Positions 1-5,105 of a DNA stretch of 5,252 nucleotides are shown here, piece after piece. The translations under genes were made by a program, and so were the position numbers. Every line of letters begins with the position of its first letter. Within the stretch, counting starts at the first letter, position 1. The notes beneath the pieces were generated by a model. It did no database searches and was not told the origin of the DNA. It saw only the letters and a program-made list of their open reading frames with translations. This stretch comes from GWC2-56-14 sp043731355 (lineage in GTDB: Bacteria; Nitrospirota; UBA9217): positions 1 through 5,252 of the forward strand of contig JAYTJE010000088.1 in assembly GCA_043731355.1 (NCBI GenBank). The letters run 5' to 3'.

Positions 1-296
1 CCGATGATGAGCAGCAGCGTTTTTGCAGCCGCACCCGGCATTTCCGGCTTACGCGCGGGCAGCGTACTTTTTTTAACCGCACAGAGATATCCCTTTACGA
101 TCCTGACCTTCCAATCTTTCCCTGAACGCGTTGTTTCGACGAACAGGTTGTTCTGCTGAGCGTACTCTTCCACATTCAGGGAGGATTCTTCATTGTCCAC
201 CAGGACCTCGACGATTCCTTCGGTTAATTTCGAAAGCGCGTCCTCTGTCATCATGACCGGAAAGGGGCATCCTTTGCCGCGAGCGTCTATCTGCAT
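1..296 (-). CDS. yedF: YedF-like protein, N-terminal TusA-type sulfurtransferase domain (partial, runs off left edge)
   Basis: The visible 98 residues form a TusA/SirA-like domain. They open with MQIDARGKGCPFPV, which carries the family CPxP motif (Cys10 to Pro13); the cysteine is the presumed persulfide or selenium carrier. VEVLVDN (about 29-35) and NVEEYAQQ (41-48) match the following strand and helix. From about residue 90 a hydrophobic strand (KTLLLII) begins, where the second, DsrE-like domain of YedF proteins would start; that part lies outside the window. TusA alone is about 80 residues, so the linker plus new strand favours a two-domain YedF. The ATG at 296 is supported by AAGGAG six bases upstream. 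It is the last visible gene of a minus-strand group after two tatA-type genes, 78 bases below the nearer one. YedF homologues are often linked to selenium metabolism, but the biochemical role is not firmly known. The family call is good; the substrate is unknown. Confidence 0.85.
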   Translation of the reverse strand, partial: MQIDARGKGCPFPVMMTEDALSKLTEGIVEVLVDNEESSLNVEEYAQQNNLFVETTRSGKDWKVRIVKGYLCAVKKSTLPARKPEMPGAAAKTLLLII

Positions 297-374
297 GCAA
301 GCTCCTTATGAACGGTTTACACTAATTGTTTTCCTGACCAAAGGTACTTGTTGATTTGATCCGGCTCTTGATGC

Positions 375-551
375 TCAGGCTTTTTCTTCTTTATGCGGAA
401 TTTCCTTATCCTGTCCATCCTGCATCGCCTTTTTAAAAGACCGGATGCTTTTGCCCAGTCCTTCGCCAAGCTGCGGCAGGCGATTTGCGCCAAAAATTAC
501 CAGCACGATAACCAAAATAATCATCAATTCCGGCAGTCCTAATCCAAACAT
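375..551 (-). CDS. tatA: TatA/TatE-family twin-arginine translocase subunit (58 aa)
   Basis: This 58-residue protein has the TatA plan. A short N-terminus (MFGLGLPEL) leads into one membrane helix (about 8-20, LMIILVIVLVIF). The hinge motif FGANRLPQLGEGLGKSIRSF (20-39) then starts the amphipathic helix, and the tail is charged and Lys/Glu-rich. TatA oligomers, with TatC, form the path by which folded proteins with RR signal peptides cross the inner membrane. The length is at the short end for TatA. The start is clear: ATG at 551 has AGGAGG five bases upstream. It lies 32 bases below a longer paralogue with nearly the same N-terminus (MFGLG-PEL), which suggests duplication and specialisation. 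The gene upstream of that pair encodes a Tat-signal cytochrome, a plausible client. Confidence 0.93.
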   Translation of the reverse strand: MFGLGLPELMIILVIVLVIFGANRLPQLGEGLGKSIRSFKKAMQDGQDKEIPHKEEKA

Positions 552-583
552 GTTTCCTCCTTGTAATTTTTCAAAGCTTGCCC

Positions 584-892
584 TCAGGCTGCGCCACTCG
601 CGCGTTCTTTTTCAGCTTGTTCATATTCCGCCACGCCCTTCGGGACCATCACCTGTTCCCGACTGACAGCCGCCATCTCCTGGCCAATCGTTTGTAACTC
701 CTCAGCCTGTGCCGTCTTTCCCGCTTCCTTCATTTCCTCTTTTACGGAATCCTGAAATTCCTGCGACGCTTTTTTAAATTCGTTCATGGCGCGTCCCACG
801 GACCTGCCCAGGTCCGGCAGACGCTTGGGGCCGAAAACAACGAGCGCGATAATACCAATAATAAGTAATTCCGGGATTCCGAGACCAAACAT
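584..892 (-). CDS. TatA/TatB-family twin-arginine translocase subunit, long form (102 aa)
   Basis: Residues 1-20 (MFGLGIPELL then a hydrophobic helix) and FGPKRLPDLGRSVGRAMNEF (20-39) are the TatA/TatB membrane helix, hinge and start of the amphipathic helix. Residues 40-70 continue as a charged helical stretch and 71-102 form a less structured tail. The GPKRLP hinge and the longer cytoplasmic part are TatB-like. The N-terminal MFGLG-PELL is equally usual in deltaproteobacterial TatA, so I leave the symbol blank. TatB-type subunits work with TatC in recognising RR signal peptides. The ATG at 892 has GGAG seven bases upstream. It lies 108 bases after the split-Soret cytochrome, across an intrinsic terminator, and 32 bases before the short tatA, with which it should be co-transcribed. 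I saw no convincing separate promoter in the gap, so terminator read-through is possible. Confidence 0.92.
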   Translation of the reverse strand: MFGLGIPELLIIGIIALVVFGPKRLPDLGRSVGRAMNEFKKASQEFQDSVKEEMKEAGKTAQAEELQTIGQEMAAVSREQVMVPKGVAEYEQAEKERASGAA

Positions 893-943
893 GCAAGTTC
901 TCCAGTTTTTTTATCGCAATCGAAAGCTCTCCGGCGCCACCGT

Positions 944-977
944 AAAAAGACGGGCGGGTAACAAACACCCGCCCGTC
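944..977 (-). terminator. Intrinsic terminator of the split-Soret cytochrome gene
   Basis: A perfect 11-base inverted repeat, GACGGGCGGGT (949-959) and ACCCGCCCGTC (967-977), encloses a 7-base loop. On the minus strand the stem is followed at once by TTTTT (948-944). It begins 23 bases after the cytochrome stop codon, as expected for a Rho-independent terminator. It separates the cytochrome from the tat genes or attenuates transcription into them. Confidence 0.9.
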
Positions 978-1000
978 CGCGTTCTCTGTGCTGCTGGCGC

Positions 1001-1789
1001 TTAGCTCTTCGCGCCCGGCAACGCCGGGATGTTGGTCCCGTGACACTCGGTGCAATTGTTCTGCGACGTAATGCCGTTGTTCAGCACATTCGCCAGGGGC
1101 TTGTTGACCGGCGTGTACTTGCCGCCCGCTTTGTGCCATGCATTGAGCATCTCGGCGGTCTTGTACGCCATGGTTGCGGCAACCCGCGCGCACCGCTCTG
1201 CCCGTTCCGGCGTGAGGAACGCAACATTCTCCGCCTTCATCCATTTACCTACCGAGATATGGCAAACCGGTGTATCCGCCTTGGTCGTTGTTTTAATCTC
1301 GGCTTTGATCGCTTTGGCGGGTTTGTAAACCGGCAAGACGGTGTTGGCATAGTAGAACATGATGTCGTTGCACATGGCTTCCGAAGTGCCGATATCGCCC
1401 GTGATCATACCCATGGCAATGCTGGCGCCCACCGGCGTTCCACACACCGTGCCCCACCCGGCCACTCCACCATGCGCCCAACGCATGGATTCGACCGGGA
1501 ACGATTTGTAGGGTTCTCCGACGCTCTTTGCGAGAGGGTCGAAAAGACCCTTCAGCACGGTCGAGGCACACCACAGGTCAAAGTAGTTCTCATAGGCGAT
1601 CTTTGCAGCTTCGTCCGGGTTTATCGGCTTATACGCCAGCTTCTTGTACTCCGCGCCCTTAGCTGCCGCAATTCCGGGAGCGATGGACGACAACGCCATG
1701 ATACCGGCGACACCGACAACACATTTACCACCGTTAACCAGAAGACTTCTCCTCGACATCTCTGCATCAAGCATCTTTTCGGTTTCCAT
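1001..1789 (-). CDS. Split-Soret-type cytochrome c (C_GCAxxG_C_C family), Tat-exported
   Basis: This 262-residue protein carries a Tat signal peptide: MSRRSLL with Arg13-Arg14, a hydrophobic core at about 23-37, and an Ala-rich cleavage region near 38-44. The mature part has the C_GCAxxG_C_C redox core: Cys74, a GGVAGWGTVCG segment with Cys116, CHISVGKW with Cys176, and RCARVAA with Cys200. Cys140 is not shared with the paralogue at 2483-3073. The C-terminus carries one c-type haem site, CTECH (246-250). The relative with known structure, split-Soret cytochrome c of Desulfovibrio desulfuricans, is a periplasmic dimer with c haems and an iron-sulfur centre; by analogy this is a periplasmic electron-transfer or reductase protein, partner unknown. 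ATG 1789 has AGGAGGG nine bases upstream, and the Tat motif just after it supports the start. A terminator follows the stop. The family call is firm; the physiological role is inferred. Confidence 0.88.
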   Translation of the reverse strand: METEKMLDAEMSRRSLLVNGGKCVVGVAGIMALSSIAPGIAAAKGAEYKKLAYKPINPDEAAKIAYENYFDLWCASTVLKGLFDPLAKSVGEPYKSFPVESMRWAHGGVAGWGTVCGTPVGASIAMGMITGDIGTSEAMCNDIMFYYANTVLPVYKPAKAIKAEIKTTTKADTPVCHISVGKWMKAENVAFLTPERAERCARVAATMAYKTAEMLNAWHKAGGKYTPVNKPLANVLNNGITSQNNCTECHGTNIPALPGAKS

Positions 1790-2162
1790 GGTCTTGTACC
1801 CTCCTGTTTAGGTTAGCTGCTTTCGGTTGGCTGGCTGCGCCTTGAAACATATAGTACCCGGAGAAAAAAATGGCTCCGCTTCAGAAATATCATAACGACG
1901 AATGCACGGTCTCGTGAAAAGTCCCCTAAGCCGTTGTTGCACGGCATGACAAACACCCCGTCCCGATAGCGAGACCGGCGTTTGCCAGCGAACTCGCGTC
2001 TTCTGAGCGCGCAAAGAGACGCGTCCGCCGGACTTAGTACGATTGCATCGCGCTTTATGATGACGGATATTCCCGAAGTGGAGCCGAGTTTACGGGCACG
2101 CACACGCCTGTGCGCGCTTCTTCCGGGGAGGAAGTCTCATTACTTCGGATTTGAACTGCTGA
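1790..2162. other. Intergenic stretch with no convincing gene
   Basis: These 373 bases separate the small secreted protein gene from the split-Soret cytochrome. They hold the cytochrome's ribosome binding site (AGGAGGG, 1805-1799) and a candidate promoter. There are three short inverted repeats: GCCGT/ACGGC around 1930-1945, CGCACA/TGTGCG at 2099-2114, and CTTCC/GGAAG at 2120-2134. None has a following T-run, so no terminator is called. Open frames here show no recognisable domain, signal peptide or well-placed ribosome binding site. It is most likely a regulatory or untranslated region. Confidence 0.6.
1889..1918 (-). promoter_or_regulatory. Possible sigma70-type promoter for the split-Soret cytochrome
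   Basis: On the minus strand TTCACG (1918-1913, 4 of 6 matches to TTGACA) stands 18 bases before TATGAT (1894-1889, 5 of 6 matches to TATAAT). Transcription would start near 1882 and leave a leader of about 90 bases before the ATG at 1789. This is the best pair I found by eye in the gap, but such pairs also arise by chance. Confidence 0.3.
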
Positions 2163-2447
2163 TTAGTGTTTCGGAGGACGTTCGTCTTGAAAAACTAGGG
2201 AGAATGGTTGAAAAGGGGGATTGCTGATTTCAGACAATTGTTTCTGTGCCAAAGGAAGCGGAAGGCAGGCACATTCGTTCACACAAGGCATATCGCCGTT
2301 CGAGAAAAGCGCCGGAGCCGCCGAATGGCAAACATCAAGGGTCCCGATCTCCGCCATGGCGTTGTGATCCGAAAGAAAAGGCAACGCGGGTGGAACGACG
2401 ATGCTGAAGGCGATTGCCAGAAGAACAATGATTGCTTTCCATTTCAT
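2163..2447 (-). CDS. Small secreted Cys-containing protein of unknown function (94 aa)
   Basis: I do not recognise this protein. From the ATG at 2447 it starts MKWKAIIVLLAIAFSIVV, a Sec-type signal peptide: two lysines, then a hydrophobic core at about 5-18. No exact cleavage site stands out. The predicted exported part has four cysteines, in VCHSAAPAL (Cys40) and MPCVNECACLPLPL (Cys55, Cys59, Cys61). The CH and C-x3-C-x-C spacing could bind metal or form disulfides. The tail is Pro- and Phe-rich and ends ERPPKH. An in-frame TTG at 2486 would add 13 residues, but it coincides with a -35 box, so I prefer the ATG. No ribosome binding site precedes that ATG; the promoter places the transcript start almost on it, so translation may be leaderless. 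It follows the truncated split-Soret paralogue on the same strand. That it is a real gene is likely; its function is unknown. Confidence 0.6.
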   Translation of the reverse strand: MKWKAIIVLLAIAFSIVVPPALPFLSDHNAMAEIGTLDVCHSAAPALFSNGDMPCVNECACLPLPLAQKQLSEISNPPFQPFSLVFQDERPPKH

Positions 2448-2456
2448 CTGGGCGGC

Positions 2457-2505
2457 ATTGTACACAGAAAGGCGGAGCGGTGTCAAACTCTAATTGTAAT
2501 TTTAG
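2457..2505 (-). promoter_or_regulatory. Strong sigma70-like promoter with AT-rich upstream element
   Basis: On the minus strand a perfect TTGACA (2486-2481) is followed after 18 bases by TACAAT (2462-2457, 5 of 6). Directly upstream (about 2505-2487) is an AT-rich stretch, TAAAATTACAATTAGAGT, resembling an UP element. The -35 box overlaps the TGA stop (2485-2483) of the truncated split-Soret gene. The expected start is near 2450-2449, two or three bases before the ATG at 2447. This is the best promoter match in the window. Confidence 0.6.
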
Positions 2506-3073
2506 GGGTTGCGGGAAAAAAGCCGCGCACAAGCTTACGGGCAACGCTCGCCGCAACACGCGCGCAACGGTCCTTTCTCTCAGCGCTTGCGAGTGTGAAT
2601 CCTGACGCCTTTATCCACTTTCCAACAGAAACATGACACAGCGGTGATTCGCTCTTGGTCTGAATGATCGCTGTTTTCTGCTTCGGTTCCTTGGGCGTGA
2701 ATACAGGAAGCGCTGTATTGGAATACCAATCCATCATGGATGAGCCGATAGTGTGTCCATGTTCGCACTCCGGTCCCGCGATCCTGGGTCCGATGATTAC
2801 ATTGCTGACAATATTGGCCCCTGCATTTGAACCGCAAATAGTTCCCCAGCCTGCCATACCGCCTTCCAAAACGATGAAGGAATCAATCGGGAACGAATTG
2901 TAGGGTTCACCGACCTTTTCGCGCAGCTGATTGAACACGCTGCTGATGACCGCGGCGCCGCAGAACACGCGATACCACTCCTTGTAGGCAAGCTCCGCGG
3001 TCTGGTCCGGATCGAGCTTCACATACAGAGGGAGTATTGTCATACAAATAGCGCAAAATGCGTTCCCTTTCAC
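2483..3073 (-). CDS. Split-Soret cytochrome c paralogue lacking signal peptide and haem tail (probably degraded)
   Basis: From about residue 18 to 180 this frame aligns with the core of the cytochrome at 1001-1789. It shares DP-x4-A-x-LAY, VGEPYNSFP, GGMAGWGTICG (Cys80), CHVSVGKW (Cys146) and DRCARVAAS (Cys170), with Cys38 matching the first core cysteine. The four C_GCAxxG_C_C cysteines are therefore kept. The start is replaced: instead of a Tat signal there is MKGNAFCAICMTILPL, from a GTG at 3073 with no good ribosome binding site. An ATG at 3043 is equally poor. The end is also lost: after VARKLV the frame runs into GFFPATPKITIRV and stops, so there is no CxxCH. The frame continues that of the upstream MFS gene just past its stop. 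The product would be cytoplasmic and haem-free if made. I think it is a remnant, though an open core could also mean a retained iron-sulfur protein. Confidence 0.75.
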   Translation of the reverse strand: MKGNAFCAICMTILPLYVKLDPDQTAELAYKEWYRVFCGAAVISSVFNQLREKVGEPYNSFPIDSFIVLEGGMAGWGTICGSNAGANIVSNVIIGPRIAGPECEHGHTIGSSMMDWYSNTALPVFTPKEPKQKTAIIQTKSESPLCHVSVGKWIKASGFTLASAERKDRCARVAASVARKLVRGFFPATPKITIRV

Positions 3074-3100
3074 GCCATGCGTCCGCCCGCTGCTCCGGGA

Positions 3101-4360
3101 TCAGGGCAGCTCTTCGTAGTAGTCCAGGTCCTTATGAAACGTTTCATCAAGGAAAAAGAGCGCTATGAACGCGACGCTCGCGCAGATAACGCCGACGGTC
3201 AGGGCGCCGCCTTCCAGGCCCAGCCTCCGGCGGAACAGCTGGAACAGCAGCGTGATAGGCACCACCATGCCGCGCACGAAATTAGGCACGGTCGTGGCGA
3301 CCGTGGCGCGCAGGTTGGTGCCGAATTGCTCAGCCGCAATGGTCACGAAAATAGCCCAGTAGCCGCTTGCAAAACCAAGGATGAGACATACTCCGTAAAA
3401 AAACGACGGGCTCCTGCTCCCTTGAAGAAAGTACAGGGCAATCGCGGCGAGGTTCAGGAGCATGAAGAGGAGGACCACTTTTTTCCTGCTCCTTAAAATC
3501 TGGCTCAGGAGGCCGCTCGAAAGGTCCCCGAAAACCAGCCCGAGGTAGCAGAACATGACCGCGTTCCCGGCGGATACCGGCCCGGTCGTTCCGAACGTTT
3601 TGGCAAATTCAGGAGAAAAGGTGATCAGGATGGCGACGACGAACCAGATGGGAACGCCGATCAGAATAGAGTTAAGGTAGCGAAAAAAACGCTTCCACTC
3701 CGAAAAGAGGGCAAGAAAGTTGCCTTTGCCGAGGCCGATGCGGGGCCGCTCGTTCATGGCGCGGAACATGCCCGACTCCGCCACCCGGATCCGCGCTATG
3801 AGCAGCAGAAGCCCGAGCACTCCACCGATGATGAATGCATTCCGCCAGTCATAACTGTTGGCGATGATGTTTGCCAGTATGGCGCCTGAAACTCCCACCG
3901 AAGCAACCAGCATGGTGCCATAGCCACGGACGCTTTTATGCAGGACCTCGGCCACCAGCGTAATGCCTGCCCCCAGTTCTCCGGCCAGTCCGATGCCGGC
4001 GATGAAACGCAGTGCCGCGTACGCGGGAAGGGAAGAGACCATGCCGTTCGCAATGTTCGCGAGGGAATAGAGAAAGATGGAGGCGAACATGATCTTGAGC
4101 CGCCCCTTCCGGTCGCCCAGAACGCCCCAGATGATCCCGCCGAGCAGCATGCCGGCCATCTGCATGTTCAGGAGGAACACCCCGTAATCGGTCACGTCCT
4201 GGCCGGACAAACCCAGCGATTTGAGGCTCGGCACGCGCACGATGCTGAACAGCACCAGATCGTAAATGTCCACGAAATAACCGAGAGCCGCGACAATGAC
4301 TGGCAGGCTGAAAAGCTTGCGGAAATGACCGTCGGGTTTCTGCGCCACAATGTCCTCCAT
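3101..4360 (-). CDS. MFS transporter, metabolite/sugar-porter type, substrate unknown
   Basis: This 419-residue protein of about 12 hydrophobic segments is a complete major facilitator. Diagnostic features are DIYD in helix 1 (31-34), motif A GDRKGR in the loop 2-3 (82-87), and Arg118 with the Gly-rich helix 4 (RFIAGIGLAGELGAG). The EQFGTNLRATVA segment (344-355) resembles the PE-x-FPT-x-R signature of sugar-porter and metabolite:H+ symporter MFS groups, and DET (405-407) follows the last helix. Substrate cannot be read from the sequence; organic acids or sugars are plausible. The ATG at 4360 has no ribosome binding site, whereas GTG at 4348 (codon 5) has GGAGG five bases upstream, so a 415-residue product is at least as likely. 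Its stop is followed in the same frame by the truncated split-Soret gene, and a headless coxB lies behind its start on the other strand. It has no evident functional link to either neighbour. Confidence 0.93.
   Translation of the reverse strand: MEDIVAQKPDGHFRKLFSLPVIVAALGYFVDIYDLVLFSIVRVPSLKSLGLSGQDVTDYGVFLLNMQMAGMLLGGIIWGVLGDRKGRLKIMFASIFLYSLANIANGMVSSLPAYAALRFIAGIGLAGELGAGITLVAEVLHKSVRGYGTMLVASVGVSGAILANIIANSYDWRNAFIIGGVLGLLLLIARIRVAESGMFRAMNERPRIGLGKGNFLALFSEWKRFFRYLNSILIGVPIWFVVAILITFSPEFAKTFGTTGPVSAGNAVMFCYLGLVFGDLSSGLLSQILRSRKKVVLLFMLLNLAAIALYFLQGSRSPSFFYGVCLILGFASGYWAIFVTIAAEQFGTNLRATVATTVPNFVRGMVVPITLLFQLFRRRLGLEGGALTVGVICASVAFIALFFLDETFHKDLDYYEELP
4354..4358 (-). promoter_or_regulatory. 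Ribosome binding site favouring a GTG start for the MFS gene
   Basis: GGAGG at 4358-4354 lies inside the first codons of the longest reading and stands five bases (ACATT) before the in-frame GTG at 4348-4346. The upstream ATG at 4360 has only CCGGACACT before it. Ideal spacing suggests that translation starts at 4348, removing MEDI. Both starts leave a short cytoplasmic tail before helix 1, so protein logic does not decide between them. Confidence 0.5.
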
Positions 4361-4416
4361 AGTGTCCGGGGTTAAAAAAGAAAACGCGGACGCTTCCAGG
4401 CCCAGCGTTGTTCAGG

Positions 4417-4445
4417 ACTGTATCAGAAATTTATGCATTCCGCAA
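4417..4445 (-). promoter_or_regulatory. Possible extended -10 promoter for the MFS gene
   Basis: On the minus strand TGATACAGT gives an extended -10 (TACAGT at 4422-4417, 4 of 6 plus the TGn motif). A weak -35 TTGCGG (4445-4440) stands 17 bases upstream. Transcription would begin near 4410, about 50 bases before the gene. This is a visual match only. Confidence 0.3.
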
Positions 4446-4530
4446 CTGGACGAAAAAAACGGCATATGGGTCACCCCAGCGGACCTGATCTTTTGCATAT
4501 GAGAACGGAAAGCAAAGCAACGTCCTGAAC

Positions 4531-5094
4531 GTGCCGCTGGGGAGGCCGGTCAAGCTCGCCATCACTTCAGCAGACGTCGTCCACAGCCTTTTCATCCCCG
4601 CCTATCGAATTAAGGAAGACGCCGTGCCCGGCATGGAAACCCATCTCTGGTTCCTGCCTGATGAGATCGGGGCCTACGACCTCTTCTGTACCGAATACTG
4701 CGGGCCGGGCCACTCCGGTATGATCACGAAGGTGAACGTTCTGTCGCCGGAAGATTTCGATACGTGGTACGGGTCGGCGGAAAAACCAGCGGCTTCGGCG
4801 CACCAGGCGCCGGACGGCGCACAGCTCATTCAGGAAAAGGGCTGCATTGCGTGCCACTCCCTGGACGGCAGCGCCAAGGTAGGCCCCACGTTCAAAGGGT
4901 TATTCGGCAGGAAAGAGACCGTAGTCGCATCAGGCAAAGAAAGAACGATCACGGTCGATGAGGGTTATATCATGCGATCGATAAAAGACCCTGCTGCTGA
5001 TATTGCGAAAGGTTTCCCGCCGATCATGCCGGCAATACCGATGAGCGACGACGAAATGCGCGAGCTCGTTGAACACCTCAAAACCCTGAAGTAG
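4531..5094 (+). CDS. coxB: Cytochrome c oxidase subunit II, CuA plus cytochrome c domains, 5'-truncated (caa3 type)
   Basis: The frame encodes the periplasmic half of a caa3-type subunit II. The CuA ligands are all present: His18 (DVVHSLFIPAYR), then Cys53, Glu55, Cys57, His61 and Met64 in CTEYCGPGHSGM. After a short linker (about 82-97) comes a fused class I cytochrome c with CIACH (105-109) and a probable axial Met166 in PIMPAIP. CuA would accept electrons and pass them to subunit I. What is missing is the N-terminus: signal/anchor with its two membrane helices and the first CuA strands. Homology in frame continues upstream of the GTG (4531) through FAYENGKQSNVLNV back to about 4492, then meets TGA at 4486-4488. 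No start codon or ribosome binding site fits, so a soluble, unanchored fragment or no product is expected. No coxA or coxC lies in the window; a UbiA-type gene begins 11 bases downstream. I regard this as a remnant, possibly still transcribed. Confidence 0.88.
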   Translation: MPLGRPVKLAITSADVVHSLFIPAYRIKEDAVPGMETHLWFLPDEIGAYDLFCTEYCGPGHSGMITKVNVLSPEDFDTWYGSAEKPAASAHQAPDGAQLIQEKGCIACHSLDGSAKVGPTFKGLFGRKETVVASGKERTITVDEGYIMRSIKDPAADIAKGFPPIMPAIPMSDDEMRELVEHLKTLK

Positions 5095-5105
5095 AGTACG
5101 CAACC

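Noticed and set aside
1040..1816. Long plus-strand open frame of 258 codons
   Set aside because: It lies antisense to the split-Soret cytochrome, whose product has clear family motifs. The plus-strand translation is Arg/His-rich without any domain, as expected for a GC-rich shadow frame.
1813..2103. Minus-strand open frames in the gap upstream of the cytochrome (also 1808-2014)
   Set aside because: The two overlap in different frames and have no recognisable domain, signal peptide or good ribosome binding site. The composition looks like untranslated DNA.
2099..2134. Short hairpins downstream of the small secreted protein gene
   Set aside because: Stems of 5-6 bases without a T-run on either side do not support a terminator call.
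1982..2227. Plus-strand open frame of 81 codons spanning the gap
   Set aside because: No domain or ribosome binding site, and it overlaps the better supported small secreted protein gene.
2208..2636. Plus-strand open frame of 142 codons
   Set aside because: It runs antisense through both the small secreted protein gene and the truncated split-Soret gene and is rich in Arg and Lys with no family features.
3101..3103. Possible stop-codon readthrough from the MFS gene into the in-frame split-Soret remnant
   Set aside because: The MFS protein ends at a normal place after its last helix, and a TGA alone without a recoding element or downstream stem is not evidence. A shared frame occurs one time in three by chance.
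3077..3496. Plus-strand open frame of 139 codons, rich in Arg, Gln, Glu and His (also 3938-4375)
   Set aside because: Both are antisense to the MFS transporter; the biased composition is the mirror of hydrophobic membrane helices.
3053..4496. GCAAAA near the left seam and TTTTGC near the right seam of the MFS block as possible terminal inverted repeats
   Set aside because: A 6-base match is expected by chance. No target-site duplication or transposase accompanies it.
4463..4501. Two GCATATG copies 33 bases apart near the coxB seam
   Set aside because: They look like a possible paired operator, but the shared core is only 7 bases with no wider match, and the second copy lies in coxB-derived coding sequence.
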